Shown: positions 33,951 to 42,417, counted from the stretch's first letter. The stretch is 64,000 nt of DNA from Rhodocytophaga rosea (GCF_010119975.1 NZ_CP048222.1:1261501-1325500); one strand, 5' to 3'. A program made the numbers and translations. The notes: a model not told the origin generated them from the sequence alone.

Positions 33951-34116
33951 TACTGCCAACATGTGTATAACCACATCTTTTACTAACAGTTGAGGTTATT
34001 TCTACTATATACGCAAGTATATTTTTGGTAACCTAAGGATGGTTGAATAAGGTATACTATACAGAGAAGTAGTGCTAAAACTGGCATAACAGGTAATACA
34101 AATACGTAAATTACTC
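33951..34116 (-). other. Candidate attI region
   Basis: The 166 bases between the first cassette core (minus: GTTGGCAGTA) and the recombinase stop codon contain no gene. The core is preceded on the minus strand by TATACACAT. No long attC-type hairpin is visible here, which fits an attI rather than an attC site. Position at the 3' end of the recombinase gene matches inverse integrons. Confidence 0.5.
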
Positions 34117-35187
34117 CTAAAATTGCAAGTGTTCAAAAGGACTTTTCACTTCCCGCATGGCTTTCGTGGTAATATGGGTATACAGCTGTGTAGTTTTAGC
34201 AGAGTTATGCCCTAGCAAGGTTTGTATGTAGCGGATATCGGTGCCTCTTTCTAGCAGATGAGTCGCAAAACTATGCCGTAAGGTATGCAACGTAACTGGT
34301 TTATCTATTCCTGATCTTAACAAAGCATCCCGCAGAATCTGTCCTGAGCTACTTTCTGAATAAGCGCCTCCATTGGCTCCTTCAAAAAAATACTTTACAG
34401 GCATATATCTGGCTAGATACTCCTGCAAGTATGGCAACGTTTTAGGTGACAAAAGCGTCATCCGGTCTTTTTTCCCTTTTGCCCCTTTCACATGGATCTG
34501 CGTTCTGTCTATATCTACATCCCCTACCTGCAATTCAAGCAGTTCTCCAATACGTAAGCCGGCAGAATACAGCAGCATCAGAATACACTTATGTTTGATA
34601 TTGCCCACACTCTTGAGTAACAATACCACCTCCCCTTCACTTAAAACTACCGGCAAGGTTTTCTCTTTAGCAGGCCTTTCTACATAGTAAAACCTGCGGT
34701 TTCCATTTAATACCTGTTCATAGTAAAACTTAATAGCATTGATCGCTTGATTTTGATAGGAGCCAGACACCGCCCTTTCGCTTACTAAATAACGCAAATA
34801 GGTTAGGATCTCCCCTTCGGTGATCTCATCAATAGGCCTGGTGGGATAGTAATTAATGAATTCCCTGAATAGTTTCTTATAAACCTTGATCGTCTTGTAG
34901 CTGTATCTCCGTAAAGTTAGCTTAGAAAGAAACGACTCTGGCACTTCTCGCCAATGTTCCTTGGGTATAGTTTTAGCAGGCTTTCTCAAGGATCTGCGTT
35001 CGTCTTGTTTTTCTTCAAAGCTCCACTTTTTGCTTTGACAGAACTCTTTGAGTTGTTCCAAAACAAGTGGTGTAGAAACCACACTCCACCACTTGTTTTC
35101 TTTATCCCATCTTGGAAAAGGAAAAGTTTTGATCAACGATACCAAAGAAGGCTCATAAAGGAACAAAAGCCTCACTCTACCTCTCAT
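34117..35187 (-). CDS. Array recombinase, C-terminal part with complete catalytic domain
   Basis: A 356-residue frame starting at an ATG that was internal before an IS5 insertion. It contains the third HARP-like repeat (RVRLLFLYEPSLVSLIKTFPFPRWDKENKWWSV, residues 4-36), a SAM-like domain (about 82-165) and a complete tyrosine recombinase domain: R212 in AGLRIGEL, K237/K240 in GAKGKKD, H301 and R304 in HTLRH, H327 in LLGH, Y336 in YTH. The tail MREVKSPFEHL resembles the end of integron integrases. It may still be active as an N-terminally shortened protein. It heads the cassette array and is oriented with it. No IntI-type insertion before the HTLRH motif is obvious. Confidence 0.85.
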   Translation of the reverse strand: MRGRVRLLFLYEPSLVSLIKTFPFPRWDKENKWWSVVSTPLVLEQLKEFCQSKKWSFEEKQDERRSLRKPAKTIPKEHWREVPESFLSKLTLRRYSYKTIKVYKKLFREFINYYPTRPIDEITEGEILTYLRYLVSERAVSGSYQNQAINAIKFYYEQVLNGNRRFYYVERPAKEKTLPVVLSEGEVVLLLKSVGNIKHKCILMLLYSAGLRIGELLELQVGDVDIDRTQIHVKGAKGKKDRMTLLSPKTLPYLQEYLARYMPVKYFFEGANGGAYSESSSGQILRDALLRSGIDKPVTLHTLRHSFATHLLERGTDIRYIQTLLGHNSAKTTQLYTHITTKAMREVKSPFEHLQF

Positions 35188-35189
35188 AA

Positions 35190-36089
35190 GAAGGTGTTTG
35201 GAAATAAGTTAAGGTATTTTTGATAAAATGATATTGATAAAAGCTAATTCTATAAAACAGACAGCAGAAGCAGGAGTTCTTTCATAATCTTTAGCTAATC
35301 TTCGATAATGATTCAGCCAGGCATGGAGCCGATGCACACTCGTAGCAGGTCCAGATCTTTCCACTTGCCACCTTCCCTTTTGAGGAATAAATCCTTGCTT
35401 GGAAGGAGGCTTTTGTGAGATGTCTACTTTCCACCCATAATAATAAGCATAAGAGACAAACTCACCTTTATAAGCTGCATCGGCACAGATCAAACTTAGC
35501 CGTCTACAGCTTTTGAGTTGTGGTAATAATTCAAAGCCTGCTACGGCATCAGACTCATTAGCAGCTCCTACATAAACAGCCCAGGGAAGTCCTAAGTTAT
35601 CAACCGCCAAATGCCGTTTCCTACCATCTATTTTCTTATTACCATCTACACCTACCTGCTCAGAAAAGCAACCACACTGTTTAACACTTTGGCTATCAAT
35701 AGTCACTCTGGAAGGCTCTGCTTGTCGTCCCTGTCTTTCTCGTTCCTTTTTCACTAACATCGCCCGCACTTGTTGCCAGACTCCGTTGTGTTGCCACTTA
35801 TAAAAATAATAAGCTACCGTTTGCCATACAGGATAATGGGTCTGAGACAAATTCCGCCACTGACTTCCGGTTCTGGTCAGCCACAGGCAGGCATCCACTA
35901 CACGCTTTAAACAAACTTTTCTCTTTCGTCCATCATCTACTATGTTTTTAATAACTTGCCATTGACTATCAGTCAGATTTTCATGTAATTCATACATGGA
36001 GTAACTTTTTGTTTCGCAAACTCAAGTTACCGGCTGATAGTCTTTTTCCAAAATCCTAAAAAACCTCTCTTCTATTTCCAAACACCTTC
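35190..36089 (-). mobile_element. IS5-family element splitting the array recombinase
   Basis: A 900-bp element with ends GAAGGTGTTTGGAAATA and TATTTCCAAACACCTTC, flanked by TAA at 35187 and 36090 (3-bp target duplication, TNA type). Removing the element and one TAA restores a continuous reading frame between the two recombinase parts. A second copy (873 bp) is at 53126. Confidence 0.88.
35209..35997 (-). CDS. IS5-family transposase
   Basis: A 262-residue DDE transposase: N-terminal DUF4096-type region (LTDSQWQVIKNIVDDGRKRKVCLKRVVDACLWLTRTGSQWRNL), DDE core with VTIDSQSVKQ, HLAVDNLGLPWAVYV and GRWQVERS. Compared with the copy at 53218, nine extra residues (from 27 extra bases) lie after VERS, replacing the usual FAWLNHYR start with GPATSVHRLHAWLNHYR. 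This falls at the catalytic Glu helix and may have inactivated it. Confidence 0.85.
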   Translation of the reverse strand: MYELHENLTDSQWQVIKNIVDDGRKRKVCLKRVVDACLWLTRTGSQWRNLSQTHYPVWQTVAYYFYKWQHNGVWQQVRAMLVKKERERQGRQAEPSRVTIDSQSVKQCGCFSEQVGVDGNKKIDGRKRHLAVDNLGLPWAVYVGAANESDAVAGFELLPQLKSCRRLSLICADAAYKGEFVSYAYYYGWKVDISQKPPSKQGFIPQKGRWQVERSGPATSVHRLHAWLNHYRRLAKDYERTPASAVCFIELAFINIILSKIP

Positions 36090-36092
36090 TAA

Positions 36093-36666
36093 AATGTATA
36101 ATCAGTAGCTTATTCTTTTCAATAGCCGGTGGAGGGCTAACCTGCCCAGAAGCTTGTTCTGTTTCCAGTCCAGGTGAAGGTAAGGTAATCAGTTCTAATC
36201 TTTCCCCAAAGAAACGTTTAAGCAACCCTTCATTCTGGGCTGTCGGGGTAATACACCAGCTAAAGGTATTCTTATCCCATCTGGCGTATTGTAAAGAGCG
36301 GATGAAAGCCAGATCAGTCTCATTCTTGGGTAATTGCAACAGAATCCGTTTAGGAGTCATTGCCATTTTCACCTTGCTAAGGGCAGGCTCAGGTGTATGA
36401 GGCAAAGAAGGGTTAAAGGCATGATTTACCGCCCCTTGCTCTTGGATAGTTGCTGTAACTTGAACCTGCAGATTATTAAATAGGCTTTTTAACCTTGCAT
36501 AGCTTTCTTTGGTGTAGGGAATCAGCCAGCAGCGTAATGGAATGCTCCACATTCTGCCTTCGACTTGTTTGATCTTCTCAATCTGGGAGGGATCATACGG
36601 AAGGTCTACGCCAATATAGATGCTGCCTGCTTGTTCTATTTTCTTAATCAGGATGGGCTTTGACAT
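36093..36666 (-). pseudogene. Array recombinase, N-terminal part severed by IS5
   Basis: The first 191-192 residues of the original protein of about 548 residues, up to NKLLIIHF, where the IS5 begins. The frame then runs 23 codons into the IS. It contains two HARP-like repeats: IYIGVDLPYDPSQIEKIKQVEGRMWSIPLRCWLIPYTKES (about residues 16-55) and ILLQLPKNETDLAFIRSLQYARWDKNTFSWCITPT (about 108-142), each with the pattern I-K-x-x-x-x-R-W-D/S-x-x-x-x-x-W. The third repeat is on the far side of the IS. Such repeats may bind forked or single-stranded DNA, by analogy with HARP domains; this is inference. Confidence 0.75.
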
Positions 36667-36874
36667 AGAAAGAGGAAAAGGTAGTGATTATCTCCCCTTT
36701 TTGGGCGGATAACCTCAACTCCTTACCTCCATACATACTTCCACAGCCTAAGAAAGTAATCTAGCCACAACAGGACTGAGGATACATCTTACAGGAGGTT
36801 TAGCTTTCTTAGTAAAAGCAACCGGGAGTAAAAATGTCAGCTTTGTGTTGAAAGAATTATTTGTGTTGACAAAG

Positions 36875-37207
36875 TTAATGATGCTTGCTTAGCATCAATT
36901 TGGGTAGAAGTATTTTATATTCTTTGGTATCTTCAGGATCTTTCCAATAGACGATGAAATTCGCTTCCATATCTTTGATTTGATAGCCCGCTCTTATCTG
37001 CTGTTTAATTCTTTTCTGAAATTCTTTGGATAAAGTCACTACCTTTTTGCCTTTTGCATTAGTCAAGGTAGATCCATCTTCTTCTAAAGACAGCTTTTCC
37101 CCGGCAAGCATCAAATCAATAGCAGCCGCTACCGATGTTGATTTAAAATAACTCAGATATACATCTTTATGGGTTAGATGCAGGCTTAACTTCGGTAGCC
37201 CTAGCAT
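36875..37207 (-). CDS. Small protein overlapping the helicase gene, unknown function
   Basis: A 110-residue basic protein, LSLHLTHKDVYLSYFKSTSVAAAIDLMLAGEKLSLEEDGSTLTNAKGKKVVTLSKEFQKRIKQQIRAGYQIKDMEANFIVYWKDPED. It has no signal or membrane segment and no family that I recognise. Its start lies 41 bases inside the helicase 3' end, so it is probably translated from the same message and may be a helicase partner. The 208 bases between it and the recombinase hold no gene. Confidence 0.6.
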   Translation of the reverse strand: MLGLPKLSLHLTHKDVYLSYFKSTSVAAAIDLMLAGEKLSLEEDGSTLTNAKGKKVVTLSKEFQKRIKQQIRAGYQIKDMEANFIVYWKDPEDTKEYKILLPKLMLSKHH

Positions 37208-40200
37208 AATTTGTATGATCTACCTCAATAGTCATCTCAGGAACGCGGATATGATCAAAATGGGAAATATTGGTATGAATGGAAAGGGATTGTTTTGCCC
37301 GGGTAATGGCTACATATACTAACCTCCTTGCTGCATCCTCTTTCATTTTAAAACCGTCCAATAATACAAACACATGATCAAATTCCTTTCCCTTTACTTT
37401 ATGCATGGTAGAGACAGTAATACTTTGTTGCTCTGGATAGTAGAAGTCTTCGAAGCGGGATTCTTTCAAAAATTCTATCCAGGCATACTTCCGTTTTTTG
37501 GGGTAGTTTCGCTCAAAGCAATCCACTACCGCCCCGAAAAGCCATAGGGTTTTAGACGCATGATATTGCGTGATAACGGCTTGTTTGGTAGCTATCCAAT
37601 GCTCATCTATAATGAGTTCTACATTTTCCTCTCCTTTATAGAGCAGCAGCTCTGTAAAATCTTTTATCTCCAGTAAATCAGCTATGCTAAATCCTTCATG
37701 AGCCATAATTAACCTGGCAGCTATCCCTTTTTGTCTGAGCGCAGATTCTACCAGGCAAGCCTGCTCATTGGTAAAGGTAAGAACAGCGGTTGTGCCTGAA
37801 AGTTTTTGGCTTGCCACAGCATTCGCTAATGGCGTAATAAGATTATTGGAGAAATACTTATATAGCCTGATTTCTCCATTTTCTGCAGTATTGGCTACGA
37901 TATCCAGCTTTTTCATTCGATTGGATATGGTACTTGCAAACTTGTTAGCAAAGGCCACTACATTATGTTTACTCCGGAAGTTTTTTAACAGCTCATACCG
38001 TTTTGTCTCGGGTAGCCGGGCAAATGCCTGCATATATTTCACCGATGAACCTCTAAACTCATAAATGTTTTGATCATCATCTCCTACTACTAACACCCTG
38101 ATTTTCTCACTACGAGAGGTAATTTCTAGTAATAATGCATACTCTTCCTCATTAATATCCTGAAACTCATCTATCACCACTACACTCTTACCCCCTACTT
38201 TACTTTCGGGTATCCTGCCCTCTTGTATTTGCACAATACATTCCCTTAGTACACTTTCTGATTTTTCAAGCGTGCCCACTCTTCCCATCAAATGAAAGCA
38301 GTAGGAATGGTAGGTATGAATATCCATATAATACGCCACATTGCCCATCAGCTCATATAGCCGCTCTTTGAATTCCAAGGCAGCCGCTCTGGAAAAAGTA
38401 AGCATCAGGAATTGATCTGGCTTTATATCTTCTAGCATCAGTAGAGAGGCTACTTTATGCACTAGCACTTTGGTTTTTCCACTGCCTGGCCCTGCAGCCA
38501 CCAAAATGTGCTTGCTTTGATTATCTTGTATAATTTGCAGCTGCTCAGTAGATAAACTACCAAAAATAGCTTTGAACTTTTTGGGTGTAAGGGGTCTTGA
38601 GATTTCATTACTCCTGCCAGGAAAATACTTCTTCAGAAAGGCTTTATAGTCTAAGGTAAAATAATCATCCGTGAATTGTAAAGCCTCCTGATAGCTTGTA
38701 ATCATTTTCTTCGCATACTCCCCCACTATATGAATTTGCTGTGTTTTGTTTTGGTAAAACTTATCCAGCTTCTCATGATCCTCATTTGTATATTGTTTTT
38801 TGGGATTTTTCTCCGTTCGCTCGATAACTAAGGGCTTGTAGAGAATCAAAAAACCTCCTTCTAATTTCAAAGCCGAGATGGCATTTAAATACAGTAAGGC
38901 TTCTTCATATTCTGATAGGGAAAAGCCAGCAGGAGATATACGCAGGTCTTTCTCAATGGCTTTTTGTAATTCAAGCACAGAAAACTCAAGGAGTACTTCC
39001 CTTGTATCAATATCTTCTTTATCTGGTATGAATGTGGTAAGCTTGGTTGAAAAATAGTCGATGATGGCTTTTGCCAGGCTCAACCGGTTATCAATTACAG
39101 AATGTAGAAAGTTAGCCTCTTTTTTAAGGGTGATCAAGTACGTATGCAGCGTTTTAGCCAGGCGTTCTTTATGAATATACCTGCGTATTTGCCAGAAATT
39201 TAATATATCTTTTATTGCATCAATGGACGCATCTTTTATACCATCTTCGTGTAACTTCTCATTGATTTGCTTGAGATGCAGGATGCCAGAATGTATCGGC
39301 AGAAGGGCTACTAACCTCTTTTCGATGGCTGCATACCTTGTAAACCGGTTAATAAAATGAGTAGATGATGGGGAGTGATCTACAAAAGCAGTTAAATCTT
39401 TTGCATCTCCAATAATACCCTCCTGCCTGAGCAGACCCAGGACACGCATAATATCCTCCTTCGAAATAGCTAGTGTTTCTGACAGGTAGTCTACTCTTGT
39501 TTCATCCGCTTTAATCATCCGCTGTACCATCCGGATGGCATGTTCTTTATCTTTTCCTAGCAGTAAGGTAGAACGGTTGATAATTTCATTGGCCCCATTG
39601 ACATCTTTTACAAGAAAGCTATTAGCAAATATGCGGTAGATATTTTGTTTCCTTTTTAAATAGCCACAATCTTCTAAAGCTGCAATAGCGGAGGTAACCT
39701 TGGTTTCCAGCTGCCTGATATCCGTATCCCAGCCAGCAGCTTTCGCTAGCTCCAGAGCCGATTTAGAAACTTTAGTCCGGTACTCAGTTAAACGCTTAAT
39801 TCCTCGCCAGAGATCGGCAATCTCCTTTCTGTTCAGCTTGTTTTGCGTAAGCAAGGCAAAATGCTTATTCAGGTCATTTTCATCAAAAAGCACATAACAA
39901 CTTGCCTGTAAATCAGGTTTTCTGCCAGCCCGCCCTGCTTCCTGTACATAGTTCTCCAGAGAATCAGAGATGGTATAGTGAATAACCATACTCACATTAT
40001 CCTTATCTACCCCCATCCCAAAAGCAGTAGTAGCTACTATTACCTGGATGTCCCCATTCATAAATGCCTCCTGGCAGCGGATTTTTTCTTTACTCTCCAT
40101 CTGTCCATGGTAAGCAAGGGCCTGGAAGCCATCTCTTGTTAAACGTTGAGCCAGTATTTCTGCCATTTTTGTTCTGGCCACATAGACAATCTTAGGCTCA

Positions 40201-41687
40201 TCGTTGAGTGAAAGCAGGTTTTGTAGTTTCAGGTATTTTACCTCTTCTGTCAATGTTTCTTCCACACGATAACTAAGATTCACCCGTTTAGCATCTGAGC
40301 GGAAAATATGGAGCTTGAGCGAAAGTTTCTCCCTAAAATAGCTGCAAATATCTTCCACTACCGCAGGTTTAGCGGTAGCAGTAAAACAGGAAACAGGAAT
40401 TGGAGCCTCTAACTTTTTAGCTTGCTGCAACTCTCCAATAAATTCTCCGATATATAAATAGTCTACCCGGAAATCGTGCCCCCAGCTAGAAAAGCAATGG
40501 GCTTCATCGATGACAAACCGGGCAATCGAGCGGTTCAGCAGCAGATCAAAAATGACTTTGGACCTGAGGGCTTCCGGAGCAATATACAAAATTTGAGCTT
40601 CTCCGCTCGATACGCGTTCAATCGCTTCACTTCTCTCTAGCGGGGAAAGCATACCATTGATAGTAACGGCACTTGTCACTTCAAACCGTTTTAGCAAGAC
40701 ATCCACCTGATCTTTCATTAAAGATTGCAAAGGAGAAATCACAACGGTTAACGCCCGATTGGCCTCCCCGATCATGAGTGCGGGCAATTGAAAGGTTAGG
40801 GATTTACCGCCACCAGTAGGAAAAATAGCAAGCAAGGATTGATTGTTGAGGGCTGAGCGGACTACCCGTTCCTGTATAGAGATTTCTTCATCAGCAGCGA
40901 ACCTTCTGAAATCATCATACTTAAAAAATCGTTTTAGTGCCTTGCGGGGATCTAAACTATGGTAGCAATACTGACAATGCTCATCCTTGCAGGGGTGGAG
41001 GCGTAATCTATGGATAGTTTCACTTAGCGTAGGGAATTTGTGTAGTAACCAGGGCGGAATAATGGAATCCGCCTCACTAGTAGAAATAATGGCAAGCGCA
41101 TACGCTAACCCAATGGGATGCTTGGCAATTAAGTGCGTGAAAGGTGCATTGATACAAAGTTTTGCCCCGAATTGCTCTTTTATCAAAGCGATCAGCTGCT
41201 CATCAGAATAATTAGCCCTGTAATGAATAGCCTGGAAAAAAGCATTAAATATCTCTGAAGGACTCAGCAAGTGGAAATATATATCCCGATGCTGTACAGG
41301 CAGATGTTGGAACTGAGCCACACTATCTGTAAATACCTCACTAGCAAGTATGGCATCTGTAAGCGGATTGTTTATTTCTTCACTCAGCAATTTATAATCT
41401 TTAACTAGACGATGGTATGGTTTCTGAGGAAAGAGCAGGGTAGAAAGATATAAAGTATCAATGAATCCTTTGTCAAAAAAGGCAGGAGAAAGTGTGCTAT
41501 CCTTTAAAAATTTGAGATCATGCGCCAGGATGTTATGTCCACAAACAAACAAGGCCTCCTGACTGAACAGCTCGAATTCGGTTAGATAGGTTTTATGAAA
41601 GGTGTAAGTATTGTAAATAGCACCAATATCCTTGATCCGCCCGGATTTCTCCTCTACTTCCAAATCAAAAAATAAGATATGATTCAT
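37167..41687 (-). CDS. Exonuclease-RecQ-UvrD fusion helicase
   Basis: A 1506-residue multidomain DNA enzyme. The N-terminus (about 1-125) is a DEDDh-type 3'-5' exonuclease: FFDLEV, CGHNILAHDLKFLKD, HRLVKDYKLLSEEINNPLTDA. About 270-620 is a RecQ helicase: PTGGGKSLTFQLPAL, FVIDEAHCFSSWGHDFR, VATTAFGMGVDKDNVSMVIHY, QEAGRAGRKPD. A helical region follows, then an SF1 UvrD/PcrA-type helicase (about 1080-1460): AAGPGSGKTKVLVHKV, VVIDEFQDINEEEYALL, GDDDQNIYEFRGS, TVSTMHKVKGKEFDHVFVLLDG, YVAITRAKQSL. All motor motifs look intact. It likely repairs or processes recombination intermediates. It is the largest gene of the island and lies 344 bases from its right end. Confidence 0.9.
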   Translation of the reverse strand: MNHILFFDLEVEEKSGRIKDIGAIYNTYTFHKTYLTEFELFSQEALFVCGHNILAHDLKFLKDSTLSPAFFDKGFIDTLYLSTLLFPQKPYHRLVKDYKLLSEEINNPLTDAILASEVFTDSVAQFQHLPVQHRDIYFHLLSPSEIFNAFFQAIHYRANYSDEQLIALIKEQFGAKLCINAPFTHLIAKHPIGLAYALAIISTSEADSIIPPWLLHKFPTLSETIHRLRLHPCKDEHCQYCYHSLDPRKALKRFFKYDDFRRFAADEEISIQERVVRSALNNQSLLAIFPTGGGKSLTFQLPALMIGEANRALTVVISPLQSLMKDQVDVLLKRFEVTSAVTINGMLSPLERSEAIERVSSGEAQILYIAPEALRSKVIFDLLLNRSIARFVIDEAHCFSSWGHDFRVDYLYIGEFIGELQQAKKLEAPIPVSCFTATAKPAVVEDICSYFREKLSLKLHIFRSDAKRVNLSYRVEETLTEEVKYLKLQNLLSLNDEPKIVYVARTKMAEILAQRLTRDGFQALAYHGQMESKEKIRCQEAFMNGDIQVIVATTAFGMGVDKDNVSMVIHYTISDSLENYVQEAGRAGRKPDLQASCYVLFDENDLNKHFALLTQNKLNRKEIADLWRGIKRLTEYRTKVSKSALELAKAAGWDTDIRQLETKVTSAIAALEDCGYLKRKQNIYRIFANSFLVKDVNGANEIINRSTLLLGKDKEHAIRMVQRMIKADETRVDYLSETLAISKEDIMRVLGLLRQEGIIGDAKDLTAFVDHSPSSTHFINRFTRYAAIEKRLVALLPIHSGILHLKQINEKLHEDGIKDASIDAIKDILNFWQIRRYIHKERLAKTLHTYLITLKKEANFLHSVIDNRLSLAKAIIDYFSTKLTTFIPDKEDIDTREVLLEFSVLELQKAIEKDLRISPAGFSLSEYEEALLYLNAISALKLEGGFLILYKPLVIERTEKNPKKQYTNEDHEKLDKFYQNKTQQIHIVGEYAKKMITSYQEALQFTDDYFTLDYKAFLKKYFPGRSNEISRPLTPKKFKAIFGSLSTEQLQIIQDNQSKHILVAAGPGSGKTKVLVHKVASLLMLEDIKPDQFLMLTFSRAAALEFKERLYELMGNVAYYMDIHTYHSYCFHLMGRVGTLEKSESVLRECIVQIQEGRIPESKVGGKSVVVIDEFQDINEEEYALLLEITSRSEKIRVLVVGDDDQNIYEFRGSSVKYMQAFARLPETKRYELLKNFRSKHNVVAFANKFASTISNRMKKLDIVANTAENGEIRLYKYFSNNLITPLANAVASQKLSGTTAVLTFTNEQACLVESALRQKGIAARLIMAHEGFSIADLLEIKDFTELLLYKGEENVELIIDEHWIATKQAVITQYHASKTLWLFGAVVDCFERNYPKKRKYAWIEFLKESRFEDFYYPEQQSITVSTMHKVKGKEFDHVFVLLDGFKMKEDAARRLVYVAITRAKQSLSIHTNISHFDHIRVPEMTIEVDHTNYARATEVKPASNP

Positions 41688-41924
41688 GAAGATACCTCTT
41701 ATGCATGTAACGCTTAAATAATAGAATTAATACAAAATTTTAGTAAATGGTTTCTTTTATAGTATCCATCTATTAACAAAACCTTGTTTATAATCCTCCA
41801 TGATAATATATATGATATTGCTAACTCAGACTGGAAACAAAAACATAGCACAGAAGAGATGCTACCATTCAACAAGCACTACTTTTGGGTATAATATTTC
41901 ATTAGCCAAGCTTAGTAGATTGGA

Positions 41925-41994
41925 TTGTTTTTCCTAGTGAAAAAATATAAATAATAAAATTTCAATATTATTTTTCGAGACCTATTTCAGACCT
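41925..41994 (+). repeat. Right-end integrase arm-like box
   Basis: TTGTTTTTCCTAGTGAAAAA at the start and TCGAGACCTATTTCAGACCT at the end, separated by AT-rich DNA, mirror the left box at 8280-8347 in the same orientation and nearly the same spacing. It ends 37 bases before the 40-bp core repeat. The rest of 41688-42031 shows no gene. Confidence 0.6.
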
Positions 41995-42031
41995 AAATAC
42001 TATAATGCATTGATTTACAATATACAGGCAT

Positions 42032-42071
42032 CTCATTCGTAATGAGCAGGTCGCCGGTTCGAGTCCGGCAG
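42032..42071 (+). repeat. attR: 40-bp repeat of the tRNA-Thr 3' half
   Basis: Identical to 8159-8198. It lacks the 5' half of a tRNA, so it is an attachment scar and not a functional gene. The bases following it (GGAGGCTC) differ from the tRNA acceptor, marking the edge of crossover homology. Confidence 0.85.
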
Positions 42072-42417
42072 GAGGCTCTCAATAAACGGCTAAGTCTTTA
42101 GATTTTTTGGTTGTAGTAGGCTACAGCAGTAAAGCAGGTGTACTTTAGTATTGTTCACCTTTTTGTAAACTGAACTTGCTACAAAAAAGTGGAAAGTAGA
42201 TTAACCATCAATAATAATTTGCTTAGAACTTAAATTGTTGCTACCTGAAAAATTGAGTTAATTTAATTCCCCCTTTCTCGTAACTGCCAACCTATACACT
42301 TTTCGGCGTCATCTCCACACTTTTCTTCTTTACTACACTCCGAAAAAGGGCAAGTTTGACACAATTTACGTTAGGATATAGCCGAAAGCAGCTGTAGCTT
42401 GTTTCAATTTATCAAAT
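42072..42417. other. Gene-free stretch at the island-chromosome junction
   Basis: No gene seen. It contains the sequence displaced from behind the tRNA (AAACGGCTAAG...TTTAGATTTTTT), which may be the remains of the original tRNA terminator. Confidence 0.45.

Larger units (their letters stand above)
10554..33960 (-). other. Integron-like gene-cassette array (about 19 cassettes)
   Basis: Cassettes follow each other on the minus strand, each bounded by a roughly 10-bp inverted pair unique to that cassette, for example GTTAGGTGCT/AGCACCTAAC (25073 and 25355), GTTCTGTGCA/TGCACAGAAC (25445 and 26652), GTTAGCAGTG/CACTGCTAAC (27682 and 28221) and GTTGCCTGCA/TGCAGGCAAC (28307 and 28742). Between cassettes lie palindromic sites of about 60 to 100 bp. 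This is the organisation produced by integron integrases recombining at G/TT. Most cassettes hold one small gene. The array head lies at about 33960, next to a tyrosine recombinase. It is interrupted by IS91-like, IS110, IS21 and group II intron DNA. Confidence 0.85.
8159..42071. mobile_element. Genomic island integrated at tRNA-Thr (about 33.9 kb)
   Basis: The island is bounded by a 40-bp direct repeat of the tRNA-Thr 3' half. A tyrosine integrase gene sits directly inside the left end in the usual position, and both ends carry a similar box of about 70 bp (8280-8347 and 41925-41994). It contains the decayed integrase, IS remnants, an integron-like cassette array with its recombinase, and a helicase module. 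No conjugation genes are visible, and the integrase is broken, so it probably cannot excise by itself now. That the array was brought in with the island is inferred from its position. Confidence 0.78.

Noticed and set aside
10554-33960. Spacers interpreted as a CRISPR array
   Set aside because: The palindromic sites differ in sequence, are about 60 to 100 bp, and the intervals are 340-5000 bp with genes. There are no identical short repeats and no cas genes.
10554-33960. Spacers interpreted as ordinary terminators or REP/MITE repeats
   Set aside because: Terminators or MITEs would not make the two ends of each cassette complementary in a cassette-specific way.
34117-35187. Calling the recombinase IntI1-type
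   Set aside because: The catalytic residues and tail resemble integron integrases, but the IntI-specific insertion is not evident and the N-terminal repeats are foreign to that family.
42032-42071. Second tRNA-Thr gene
   Set aside because: Only the 3' half from the anticodon stem onward is present; there is no D-arm or 5' acceptor strand, so it is an att scar.
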